A stretch of 64,000 nt of DNA from NCBI RefSeq assembly GCF_007747445.1, contig NZ_CP036425.1, forward strand, positions 3,704,175 to 3,768,174, given 5' to 3'. Made by a program: the position numbers and the translations under genes. The stretch comes from Poriferisphaera corsica (GTDB lineage Bacteria; Planctomycetota; Phycisphaerae; Phycisphaerales; Phycisphaeraceae). Within the stretch, counting starts at the first letter, position 1; each line of letters opens with the position of its first letter. Shown piece by piece: positions 25,507-32,876 of the stretch. Below the pieces are notes generated by a model that saw only the letters and a program-made list of their open reading frames with translations, searched no databases and was not told the origin of the DNA.

Positions 25507-26886
25507 TTATTTCAAATCCTTGAGGTTAGCAGTGACTTCGATGTTGGCGTTGAAGAGGCGGTGAAGGCCGAAGTCTTGCTCGGCTTCGTCGAGCATGGGG
25601 ATAAGGCGGAATGTGATGGTTTGAGGTGGGGTTGGTGAGGTACGAGCGATGCCGATGGTCATTTCCCAAGGGCCGCGGCCTTGTACGGTGGCCACGGTTT
25701 TGGCGGGTTGATTATCGATTTGAACATTGAACTGATGAAGCATATCGATGGGGAGACGAGGACAATTGAAGTAGGTGTAGATCATATCGTCCTGGATCTT
25801 GAGAGAAAGCGGCGTATTCTTTTTGCGTAACGGAGCGGCGATGGCGCGGCGGAGTGTGATGAATTGATTGGAATCGTAATCGTGAGCGACGCGTCGAGAA
25901 CGGATTTTAAAGGGTTTTTCAAGGGTTTTGGTCCAACGATGAACCACGACGGATTTGTTGCGATCGAATAGTTCGGCTGAAAAGATGACTGAGAGGGTAT
26001 GTTCTTGATTGGGTTTGAGGTTATCACGTTCAATGTGCCGCATTGAGATGTCGAGTTGTTGATCGATGCTGAGGGTTTGATGGGCGGTGTGTTGTTTGCG
26101 ATAACGGGCGAAGGATTGGTTTTGGTTGAATGCGTAGGTCAGGGTGTACCTGAGTGTGAGTGGGGAGACGGGGCGATCGATGCCGAGCAGAGGGCCAGAA
26201 GCGGTGAAGGTGATGGGGAGATTATTGCCTTCAAAGATTTCGGGTTTGATCTCAAATTCAAAATGAGGAAGGATGCGGTCTTGCAGTAAGGTGAGATGAT
26301 TTCTGCTGAGTCTATTCTGTTGATAGGCTGCGAGCAAAAGCTGTGAGAAGGTGGGCTCATAGGTGATGAGCTCCGTGCGAGGAAAGGTTAGGAGCTCGGT
26401 GAGAAGTTCGGAGACTGTTTGCGGCTTGAGGTCGGAGTAGGCGGCGCGTTTGATGAGTTGATCCATTGCTTCAAGGTGTGAAGGTGAATCGGTTTGCGTG
26501 TATTCGAGTTGGTAATGAAGGATGTTGGAGGGGGTGAAAGCGGCGAGGGGCTGGCCGGTGGCGTCGGCGTAGAAGTCGATGGCGAGGTAGGTGAAGGCTG
26601 GGAGGATGAGGATGAGGCCAAGGATTTGGAGTTGGGGGCGTTTACGACGATTGCCGTGTGTGATGTAACGGATATCGTGGATGGGCCGACCACAATCGGG
26701 GCATTCGAGGAATGGGCGTGGGGAGCCGTAGAGATCGTATTTGCAGTATTTGCAGACGGGGTGGTTGTCGAGTTTTTTGCCAAGATGGGCGAGATAGATG
26801 AGGAGGAGGCCTGAGAAGATGGCGGCGCAGAGGATGAGGTAGAACAGCGCGTAGAGGATATCGTAGATGGTGTTACTCAATAACAT
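25507..26886 (-). CDS. membrane protein with zinc ribbon, unknown
   Basis: 459 residues. An N-terminal membrane helix (YDILYALFYLILCAAIFSGL) is followed by a zinc ribbon CKYCKYDLYGSPRPFLECPD ending in CGRPI (about 44-67). A second helix (LQILGLILILPAFTYLAIDF) follows, then a ~330-residue soluble, beta-rich domain. The ribbon is the CxxCxYxLxG...CPxCG type seen in the four YcxB-like proteins at 29.9-32.6 kb, although here it is N-terminal and the rest is unrelated. Function unknown; the large domain is probably extracytoplasmic. Confidence 0.75.
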   Translation of the reverse strand: MLLSNTIYDILYALFYLILCAAIFSGLLLIYLAHLGKKLDNHPVCKYCKYDLYGSPRPFLECPDCGRPIHDIRYITHGNRRKRPQLQILGLILILPAFTYLAIDFYADATGQPLAAFTPSNILHYQLEYTQTDSPSHLEAMDQLIKRAAYSDLKPQTVSELLTELLTFPRTELITYEPTFSQLLLAAYQQNRLSRNHLTLLQDRILPHFEFEIKPEIFEGNNLPITFTASGPLLGIDRPVSPLTLRYTLTYAFNQNQSFARYRKQHTAHQTLSIDQQLDISMRHIERDNLKPNQEHTLSVIFSAELFDRNKSVVVHRWTKTLEKPFKIRSRRVAHDYDSNQFITLRRAIAAPLRKKNTPLSLKIQDDMIYTYFNCPRLPIDMLHQFNVQIDNQPAKTVATVQGRGPWEMTIGIARTSPTPPQTITFRLIPMLDEAEQDFGLHRLFNANIEVTANLKDLK

Positions 26887-27016
26887 GAGATGTTCCGGAA
26901 GGTATCTCAGGGCGGGGTCTGTATGTCTATGATAACACGGGTTTGGGATGATCGTAAGATAAAATCATGGGGACGACCAGCTTGTCAAGATAGGGAAGCG
27001 AAAGCCTATCTAATGA

Positions 27017-27994
27017 TTAGGTGAGAGCGGGTTGGCGGGCGACTTTGTTGGTAGCGGTGATGGTGGTGGTGATAGCGTTGGGGTCGACATCGGTTTTTTT
27101 GATGCGTTGACGGGCTTTTTTGGCGTAATCTTTGGAGAGCTCTGTGCCAAGGTAGTCGCGGCCGAGTTGTTTTGCGGCAGCCAGTGTGGTGCCTGAGCCG
27201 GTGAAGGGGTCGAAGACGAGGTCGCCGGGATTTGAGGAGACTTTGATGATGCGATGAAGGAGCGCTTCGGGGAGTTGACAGGGGTGCCAGGTGGTGCGTT
27301 CGTGGAACGTGCCGCAGAGGCGGGACTGGTTCCATGTGTCGGAGTCGGGAGCGAAGTATTCGTCGGTGTTTTCGGTGGCGTCTTGAGGGCGAGTGTGCCA
27401 AAGGGCGGCATCGGGGAAATGGCGGAGGTACCAGGTGTCGTCGGGGAGTTTACCGGCGGGGTTAGCGCGTTTGTCGCCATAGGTTGTCATGCGGGCGGAT
27501 GGGAGTGCGATGGCGTCACGGTTGAAAGCAAAAGGCGGCTTTTTGGTGAGATTCTTGGCGTTGAGTGCAGCGGTACCGACGCAATAGAAGAGGTGTGCGT
27601 GCGAACGATTGAACTTGATTTTGCAGCGCTGGCCGAAGGTGTAGTGCCAAATGATCCAGTTGCGGAACATGAGTTTGCCTTCATTTTCGAGTTTGCGAAG
27701 GTGGAGCCGGGTTTCGGCGGCGTACTCATCGCCGATGAGGATGTACATGGAGCCTGTGGGTTTGAGCAGGCGAGTGCATGCATCGATCCATGATTCTGTC
27801 CATGCGACGTAGTCGTCGTGCTCACGGTTGTCGTCGTAATGATCGTAGTTGTAGCCGATGTTGTAGGGTGGGTCTGCGAAGATGAGGTCGAGTGAGTTGG
27901 GCTGCCAACGGGACATGATTTTGTGGCAATCACCTTGGAAGAGGCGGTTGCGGGGGGCTTTACCGACGGAGGGTTGTTGGGAGTCAGTGGACAT
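27017..27994 (-). CDS. orphan DNA (adenine or cytosine-N4) methyltransferase
   Basis: 325 residues. DLIFADPPYNIGYNYDHYDD holds catalytic motif IV (DPPY) near residue 41. The AdoMet motif I, DLVFDPFTGSGTTLAAAKQL, is near residue 255, giving the motif IV-then-I order of beta-class methylases such as CcrM and MboIIA. A target-recognition region lies between. No restriction endonuclease is encoded nearby, so it is likely a solitary methyltransferase that modifies the host chromosome; the target sequence cannot be predicted. The ATG at 27994 is chosen over 28030 by family N-terminus (MSTDSQQ... then NRLFQGDCHKIM); neither has a clear ribosome binding site. Confidence 0.88.
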   Translation of the reverse strand: MSTDSQQPSVGKAPRNRLFQGDCHKIMSRWQPNSLDLIFADPPYNIGYNYDHYDDNREHDDYVAWTESWIDACTRLLKPTGSMYILIGDEYAAETRLHLRKLENEGKLMFRNWIIWHYTFGQRCKIKFNRSHAHLFYCVGTAALNAKNLTKKPPFAFNRDAIALPSARMTTYGDKRANPAGKLPDDTWYLRHFPDAALWHTRPQDATENTDEYFAPDSDTWNQSRLCGTFHERTTWHPCQLPEALLHRIIKVSSNPGDLVFDPFTGSGTTLAAAKQLGRDYLGTELSKDYAKKARQRIKKTDVDPNAITTTITATNKVARQPALT

Positions 27995-28304
27995 AAGTAT
28001 GATTTTAATATGGATAAGATGAATGCGCAAGCTGGCGAGGTATGAGCATGAGGTTTCCCCAGAGAAGGGGGTGATCAGCGGCAGAGACGCTGGTTATCCC
28101 CTATTCGTGATGATGAGATGCTGTATACAAACGGTCATTTTGGGCTTAAAACGACAGTTTTGCATGATGTTGAGATTCAATATCATTAGAAAATTAATGG
28201 GTTGGCTGGAGTGGATAGAGGTTCTATACTAAGCCGGATTCGCCCGATCTGTGGGGTCACAGATAAAGTAGCGGGCAGTAGAAATGTCATGAAGGAGCGA
28301 AGTC

Positions 28305-28562
28305 ATGCCACACGTGATTGCTGAACCGTGCGTCGGCACCAAAGACACTGCTTGTGTTGCAGTCTGTCCCGTGGACTGTATTCACCCAACGGCGGATGAA
28401 CCTGAATTCGAAGATGCAGACATGCTTTACATCGACCCGGACACCTGCATTGATTGTGGGCTGTGTGTTGATGAGTGCCCTGTGAAGGCGATCTTCCCAG
28501 AAGAAGACTTGCCGGATGAATGGCAGTCATTTGTCGAGAAGAATGCAGAATTCTACGGCTAA
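28305..28562 (+). CDS. fdxA: 7Fe-8S ferredoxin
   Basis: 85 residues. CVGTKDTACVAVCPVDCI supplies a C-x7-C-x3-CP-x2-C (3Fe-4S plus one ligand) pattern, and CIDCGLCVDECPVKAI the C-x2-C-x2-C-x3-CP 4Fe-4S pattern, the arrangement of Azotobacter-type seven-iron ferredoxins. Acidic overall, no signal peptide, cytoplasmic electron carrier. GAAGGAG lies upstream of the ATG. Its redox partner is not evident from neighbours. Confidence 0.93.
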   Translation: MPHVIAEPCVGTKDTACVAVCPVDCIHPTADEPEFEDADMLYIDPDTCIDCGLCVDECPVKAIFPEEDLPDEWQSFVEKNAEFYG

Positions 28563-28923
28563 ATTCCCCCCATCCCCCCGTCTCCCCCCGGAAGGTTTAG
28601 GACTTGCAGGCGTCTGGTGATTGCAGGCTTGCGAGTAAACCATCCAAACAATACAGCAAGTAAATGAGCGGCTGAGCGAAATGCTTGGCCGTTTGTTTTT
28701 GCGCGGGCAAGGTGGGCTATGAGGTATGGGCAAGTTTTAGAGCATTTTTTAGTATTACTTACATGTTGACCAGTGGATTGTTTCGTAATAATTATGAATA
28801 GCATCGCCCTACTATCGATTATTTGGATCAAGAATATGGCATGTAATTACGCAAGTTGCTGTAGGTATAAAGAAGGATGAGAAGAAAGTAGACCAAACAG
28901 AGAGCGGAAGGTAGGCTTTGGGG
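28563..28923. other. intergenic stretch with C-tracts
   Basis: Starts with three C6 tracts (28565-28588 region) against a G-rich local background. Otherwise no gene, repeat or clear terminator seen. Confidence 0.5.
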
Positions 28924-29895
28924 ATGAATGAGACAGTAAAGAAGCCGATGGTGATTGTGACTGAAACGTTGTCGGATGGGCCAGCAGCATGGTTGGCAGA
29001 ACGCGCGGAAGTCGTGTGGTGTCCACATACGGATACTGAGAAGTTGAATGAGTTGCTGCCAAAGGCTGATGGGTTGGTGGTGAGGACTTATACATTGGTG
29101 AATGAGGCGTTGCTAGCGAAGGCGGGAAATGTGAAGGTGATTGGTCGGGCTGGGGTTGGGCTGGATAATTTTGATTTGGATGCATGTAAGGATGCGGGGG
29201 TGAGAGTGGTGTATACGCCGGACGCAAATTCGCAGGCTGTCGTTGAGTATGTGATTGCGTTGATGCTGGATGAACTTCGGCCGCGGACAGATGTGCCGAC
29301 GGGGTGTGATGCGGAGATGTTTCATCAGTTGAGGAAGACGGAGATTGGGTTGCAGCTGGATCAATTAACACTGGGAATTGTGGGGTTTGGCCGCGTTGGG
29401 AAACGGTTGGGACGAGTGGCGCATGCCATCGGAATGAAGGTGATGGTGGCGGAGGTTTTGCCTGAGTCAAAATTAAGGGGAGCGGTGGAATATCCGTTTG
29501 AATATGTGACGCATGATGCGTTGTATCAGGGGAGCGATATTGTGTCGGTGCATGTGGATGGTCGGGCGGAGAATCGGCACATGCTGAATGCGGATGTGTT
29601 TGAGATGTTGAAGCCGGAGGTTTTGCTAATTAATGCGGCGAGGGGGTTCTTGCAAGATAACGATGCGATGCGTGCGTATGCATTACTGAATCCGGATGCG
29701 CGGATTGTTTTGGATGTGCATGATCCGGAGCCGATCCCTCCCGGAAGCGAATATCCGCTCCACGGGTTGGAGAATGTTAGGCTGTTGCCACATATTGCGT
29801 CACGGACTAATCAAGCATTAGAGAATATGTCGTGGGTCGTGCGGGATGTTGATGCGGTACTACGGGGCGTTGAGCCGATGTTTGCAAAGGTGTGA
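28924..29895 (+). CDS. D-isomer-specific 2-hydroxyacid dehydrogenase
   Basis: 323 residues from the ATG at 28924 (a TTG two codons earlier is unlikely; AAGG lies upstream). Substrate-binding part KVIGRAGVGLDNFDLDACKD; Rossmann motif LGIVGFGRVGKRLGRVAHAI; catalytic Arg in LLINAARGFLQDNDAM; Glu in VLDVHDPEPIPPG; His in RLLPHIASRTNQ. All three catalytic residues are present. Such enzymes reduce 2-keto acids with NAD(P)H; the length and lack of an ACT domain resemble short phosphoglycerate-dehydrogenase-like or hydroxypyruvate-reductase-like members, and the substrate is open. Strongly G-biased codons. Confidence 0.9.
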   Translation: MNETVKKPMVIVTETLSDGPAAWLAERAEVVWCPHTDTEKLNELLPKADGLVVRTYTLVNEALLAKAGNVKVIGRAGVGLDNFDLDACKDAGVRVVYTPDANSQAVVEYVIALMLDELRPRTDVPTGCDAEMFHQLRKTEIGLQLDQLTLGIVGFGRVGKRLGRVAHAIGMKVMVAEVLPESKLRGAVEYPFEYVTHDALYQGSDIVSVHVDGRAENRHMLNADVFEMLKPEVLLINAARGFLQDNDAMRAYALLNPDARIVLDVHDPEPIPPGSEYPLHGLENVRLLPHIASRTNQALENMSWVVRDVDAVLRGVEPMFAKV

Positions 29896-29906
29896 ATCGG
29901 TGGGGA

Positions 29907-30533
29907 TTAGTAGTTGGAATAGTGGATGCCATACTGTGAGTTTTGGATGTCATTGATGGCGATGCGCCCGCATTCAGGGCAGGTATCGTGGAAGCTGTTG
30001 CGCAATTTATAGTTGCAGGACAGGCAGCGGCCAATGGTTTGGATGATGATGCGGAGGGTTTCGTGATAGTCTTCATCGCATGTAAAAAAACGGCGATGCA
30101 GAATTAAAGTTTGACCTTCGGAGTAATTGAGCACTATTTTTTGGCTGGTACACATCGCTTTCGAGAGCGAATCTCGGATAAATTCACGACGTTCACCTGT
30201 TGCGAGGACTTGCGTAATTTGCTCGTGATCAAGCTCGAATTCAAATGCTTGAGTCCACCACACATCTGATTGAAATGCAGAACGAATCAAATATTTCTTT
30301 AATAAGATGACGACTAATACCTCAAAAGGTATGAGCATTATCGCGAGCAAAAGTCCGATTACGCCGGTCATTATGGCAAGAGATATCATGAAAAAAGCAT
30401 CAACTATGATTAGGGCAAAAACCATAAAGGTTAGGCTATTGAGTACGGTATTCGATTCTTTGCCAAGCTCATAATTAATGTAATCGACAAGGTCGTATTG
30501 ACCTGAAGCGTGTATTGTTCGGTCTGTTTGCAC
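29907..30533 (-). CDS. YcxB-like membrane protein with C-terminal zinc ribbon (paralogue 4)
   Basis: About 208 residues. Start set at a GTG (30533) with AAAAGG upstream, 17 bp after the stop of the preceding gene; the longer frame to 30698 overlaps that gene and its extra residues are only a shadow. Layout: short beta segment (TIHASGQYDLVDYINYELGK), two membrane helices (FMVFALIIVDAFFMISLAIM; GLLLAIMLIPFEVLVVILL), a YcxB-like domain ending TLILHRRFFTCDEDYHETLR, and the ribbon CLSCNYKLRN...CPECG. It is last in a tandem set of four. Function unknown. Confidence 0.72.
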   Translation of the reverse strand: MQTDRTIHASGQYDLVDYINYELGKESNTVLNSLTFMVFALIIVDAFFMISLAIMTGVIGLLLAIMLIPFEVLVVILLKKYLIRSAFQSDVWWTQAFEFELDHEQITQVLATGERREFIRDSLSKAMCTSQKIVLNYSEGQTLILHRRFFTCDEDYHETLRIIIQTIGRCLSCNYKLRNSFHDTCPECGRIAINDIQNSQYGIHYSNY

Positions 30534-30550
30534 TGTTTTACCTTTTGGAA

Positions 30551-31291
30551 TTATTGCTGCGTGCTTTGTTTTTCTATTTGATCGAGAAGATGGTCGCCGC
30601 ATTCGGGGCATGTGAGTGATTCGCTGCCAGTGAGGTCGTATTCGCATTTGGCGCAGTCGCGGATTTCGCGGTAAAGCTTGAGACGGAAATTGAGCCAATC
30701 GTCATTTGATGCGAAGAAACGTCTGGGGAGGACGATGAAGTCGTCTGCAGAGCGGAAGTAGATGATGTCTTTGCGGAAGTAGATGTTTGAGAAGGCTGAC
30801 CAAATGAGCCGAATGTAGATACGGTCGTCATACCAAGCGATGGCGTCTTCGTCGATGATGACGGCACTGGGGATGTGGACTAATCGTGAGTTAGTGAGTT
30901 GAGATTTACGCTTTGACCATGTTTTGGAGAGAACACGGTTGTAAAGCAGGAAGACGAGGAAGAGCGGAGTAAAGATGATGCCGATGGATGCGAGGATCTC
31001 GGCCATATTAGTTTGCTGATCGATGAGTTCGCGGATGCACCAAAGCATTGGGTAGAGTGATACGAGGAGAAGGACGATAACGGCGAAAATGTTTGACCAG
31101 AAACTGCTTTCTTGATCGGTTATGATTTTGTGGAGTTGTTTGTAGTCGTCGACCTTGTATTGGCCATGGGTTTGGACAGGAGCGGATTCCCAATCCCAAG
31201 TGTGGGTTTCGGGATCGGGCTGCGCGAACTCTGAGTCGCCTGTTTCCAGCATATTTTTGGCTTGCGAGGTGTTGGAATCGGTATCTGACAT
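30551..31291 (-). CDS. YcxB-like membrane protein with C-terminal zinc ribbon (paralogue 3)
   Basis: 246 residues. An N-terminal extension is rich in Ser, Asp and Glu, then VQTHGQYKVDDYKQLHKIIT, two helices (FAVIVLLLVSLYPMLWCI; EILASIGIIFTPLFLVFLLY), and a YcxB-like core with IYIRLIWSAFSNIYFRKDII and DFIVLPRRFFASNDDWLNFR. The ribbon CAKCEYDLTGSESLTCPECG follows. The PKR/PRR-x-F before the last helix is typical of the YcxB-like family. Second-to-last gene of the tandem array. Confidence 0.75.
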   Translation of the reverse strand: MSDTDSNTSQAKNMLETGDSEFAQPDPETHTWDWESAPVQTHGQYKVDDYKQLHKIITDQESSFWSNIFAVIVLLLVSLYPMLWCIRELIDQQTNMAEILASIGIIFTPLFLVFLLYNRVLSKTWSKRKSQLTNSRLVHIPSAVIIDEDAIAWYDDRIYIRLIWSAFSNIYFRKDIIYFRSADDFIVLPRRFFASNDDWLNFRLKLYREIRDCAKCEYDLTGSESLTCPECGDHLLDQIEKQSTQQ

Positions 31292-31314
31292 AGGGAGTTT
31301 GTAATAATGTTTGG

Positions 31315-31941
31315 TTATTGTGTGGAGAGTTTATTGATTTGCTTGAGTAGATCGCTGCCACATTCGGGGCAGGTGTCGGTGGTTGAGCCGAGAAAACAGT
31401 AGTCGCAGGCGGTGCAGTTGCCGAAGCGGCGGTAAAGGGTGAGTTGGAATTGTTGCCAGGTTTGTTGGTCGGGGAAGAAGCGTTTGGGAAATGCGTAATA
31501 AAGGGTTTGATTCACTTCGATGTAAATGTGCTGTGAGGAGAAGAAAACCATGGTGACGTCATCGGTTGCGTTTGAGATGCCATGACTGTCACTGAGGCAG
31601 GAAATGATTTGATGCGAGAAGGTTAGTGTTGAGGGGGACTGAAGGTTATCTGGCGAGTAACGGATCTTCATGCTTTTGAAGTAGCGATGGATGTAGATGA
31701 GTGTCGCGGGGATGGAGCAGATGATGAACAGGTTGAGTGTGGAGAGATGATCGAGATAGAGCCAAACGAATATCGCACCGACCCATGAGAATGTGAATGT
31801 GGCGAGCATGAACCAGAGGATAAAACGGTATGGCAGGCGGATGATATTGCGCATGCGGATGCAATTGAGTTCGCGGAGGTCGTCCTGCGTGAGCGAGCCT
31901 TCAACGGAGAAAGAGATTTCGGGGAGTTGAGGTTTGGTCAT
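31315..31941 (-). CDS. YcxB-like membrane protein with C-terminal zinc ribbon (paralogue 2)
   Basis: 208 residues. ISFSVEGSLTQDDLRELNCI, two helices (FILWFMLATFTFSWVGAIFV; TLNLFIICSIPATLIYIH), then YCB-like TLYYAFPKRFFPDQQTWQQF, LYRRFGN, and the ribbon CTACDYCFLGSTTDTCPECG with tail SDLLKQINKLSTQ. Gap of 23 bp to the next gene, so one operon is likely. It shows the clearest FPKRFF motif of the set. Confidence 0.78.
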   Translation of the reverse strand: MTKPQLPEISFSVEGSLTQDDLRELNCIRMRNIIRLPYRFILWFMLATFTFSWVGAIFVWLYLDHLSTLNLFIICSIPATLIYIHRYFKSMKIRYSPDNLQSPSTLTFSHQIISCLSDSHGISNATDDVTMVFFSSQHIYIEVNQTLYYAFPKRFFPDQQTWQQFQLTLYRRFGNCTACDYCFLGSTTDTCPECGSDLLKQINKLSTQ

Positions 31942-31962
31942 GCCCGTATTGTATTTGATGTT

Positions 31963-32640
31963 CTACTCGAAGGAATGGTGAAGGATTTGTCGCGCCAGAT
32001 CGTCGCCGCATTCGGGACAAGTTGGGGAGGTTGAGCCGGTGAGATTGTAATCGCATTTCATACATTGGCCGAATTTTCGATAGACAATCATGGCAAAGGC
32101 TCGCCAATGGTCGGGGGATTCGAAATGTTCTTTTAACAAAAGCACTATGGTCTGTTCATTGGCAGCAAGACAAACGCCGGCTCGTACCCATTTAACATGC
32201 TTGACCGCGTACCAAGGCAGATAAGTGTGTGTGTATTGATCGGCCAAGCGGACATCAATGCCTTCCGGGTCGACGGTGAGGGTGTATTTGATTTTGTTTT
32301 TATAGCGTTTTCTTGCAGGTCGATTATCAATATAGCTGCTATTAACGTAACAGCTTTGCAACAATCTAAAGGTAAGAATGGAGAAGAGACCCATCAGGAT
32401 TAGCATGATTTGGTATTGTTCTTGATCTATTACTTCTTCAGTAAAAAGGGCATGAAACATGAAACCAAAAAAGATAAGGGGCAGTATGGGGAAACTGGAT
32501 TTATAACCACTACGAAGGCTGAAGGAACCTGGCTTTTCTTCGTACATGCTCTTTTTTGCACGAAGCAATCGTTTCCAATGAGTCAGATCATATTCACCCT
32601 GAACCCGGTAGCTGAACTCCGTCATGATTGGCTGTGTCAT
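31963..32640 (-). CDS. YcxB-like membrane protein with C-terminal zinc ribbon (paralogue 1)
   Basis: 225 residues from the ATG at 32640, chosen because MTQPIMTEFSYRVQGEYDLT aligns with MTKPQLPEISFSVEGSLTQD of paralogue 2. Helices FPILPLIFFGFMFHALFTEE and YQIMLILMGLFSILTFRLLQ; YcxB-like core YLPWYAVKHVKWVRAGVCLA and TIVLLLKEHFESPDHWRAF; ribbon CMKCDYNLTGSTSPTCPECG. First gene of the tandem set and divergent from dnaE (236 bp apart). Confidence 0.76.
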   Translation of the reverse strand: MTQPIMTEFSYRVQGEYDLTHWKRLLRAKKSMYEEKPGSFSLRSGYKSSFPILPLIFFGFMFHALFTEEVIDQEQYQIMLILMGLFSILTFRLLQSCYVNSSYIDNRPARKRYKNKIKYTLTVDPEGIDVRLADQYTHTYLPWYAVKHVKWVRAGVCLAANEQTIVLLLKEHFESPDHWRAFAMIVYRKFGQCMKCDYNLTGSTSPTCPECGDDLARQILHHSFE

Positions 32641-32876
32641 GTGAGATATGATCATGGAAAACGGGGCCGGCCGCAATATTGTTTTAGCGAGTTATTCAAT
32701 TTATAGAAGGGGTTATCCACGGTGTGAAATGTGGGTTGGCAGTGACTTATAACGATGGCGGAAAAATCCACACAAGGGGGAGCTGGTGAACTAAAATGTG
32801 AGCACGATGTTGCGAGGCTGTGATGACTGGGAAATCATGGTTTTTTGCCAACAGCTAACCAGAGATTGCTGAAGAT

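Noticed and set aside
27006-27933. Several open frames overlapping the methyltransferase gene in other frames
   Set aside because: They are rich in Thr, Ser, Pro, His and Arg without motifs, while the methyltransferase frame has clear catalytic motifs.
30534-30698. N-terminal extension of the 29907 gene into the preceding gene
   Set aside because: The extra residues are the out-of-frame image of the upstream gene's zinc ribbon. A GTG at 30533 with a ribosome binding site gives a clean 17-bp spacing.
25507-32640. A restriction-modification or phage-defence island around the methyltransferase and zinc-ribbon genes
   Set aside because: No nuclease, helicase, ATPase, NTPase switch or effector domain was recognised. 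The neighbours are ferredoxin, dehydrogenase, channel and dnaE genes.
32713-32721. TTATCCACG upstream of dnaE as a DnaA box marking an origin
   Set aside because: A single near-match with no cluster, no AT-rich unwinding region and no dnaA, dnaN or gyrase genes. Kept only as background to the skew observation.
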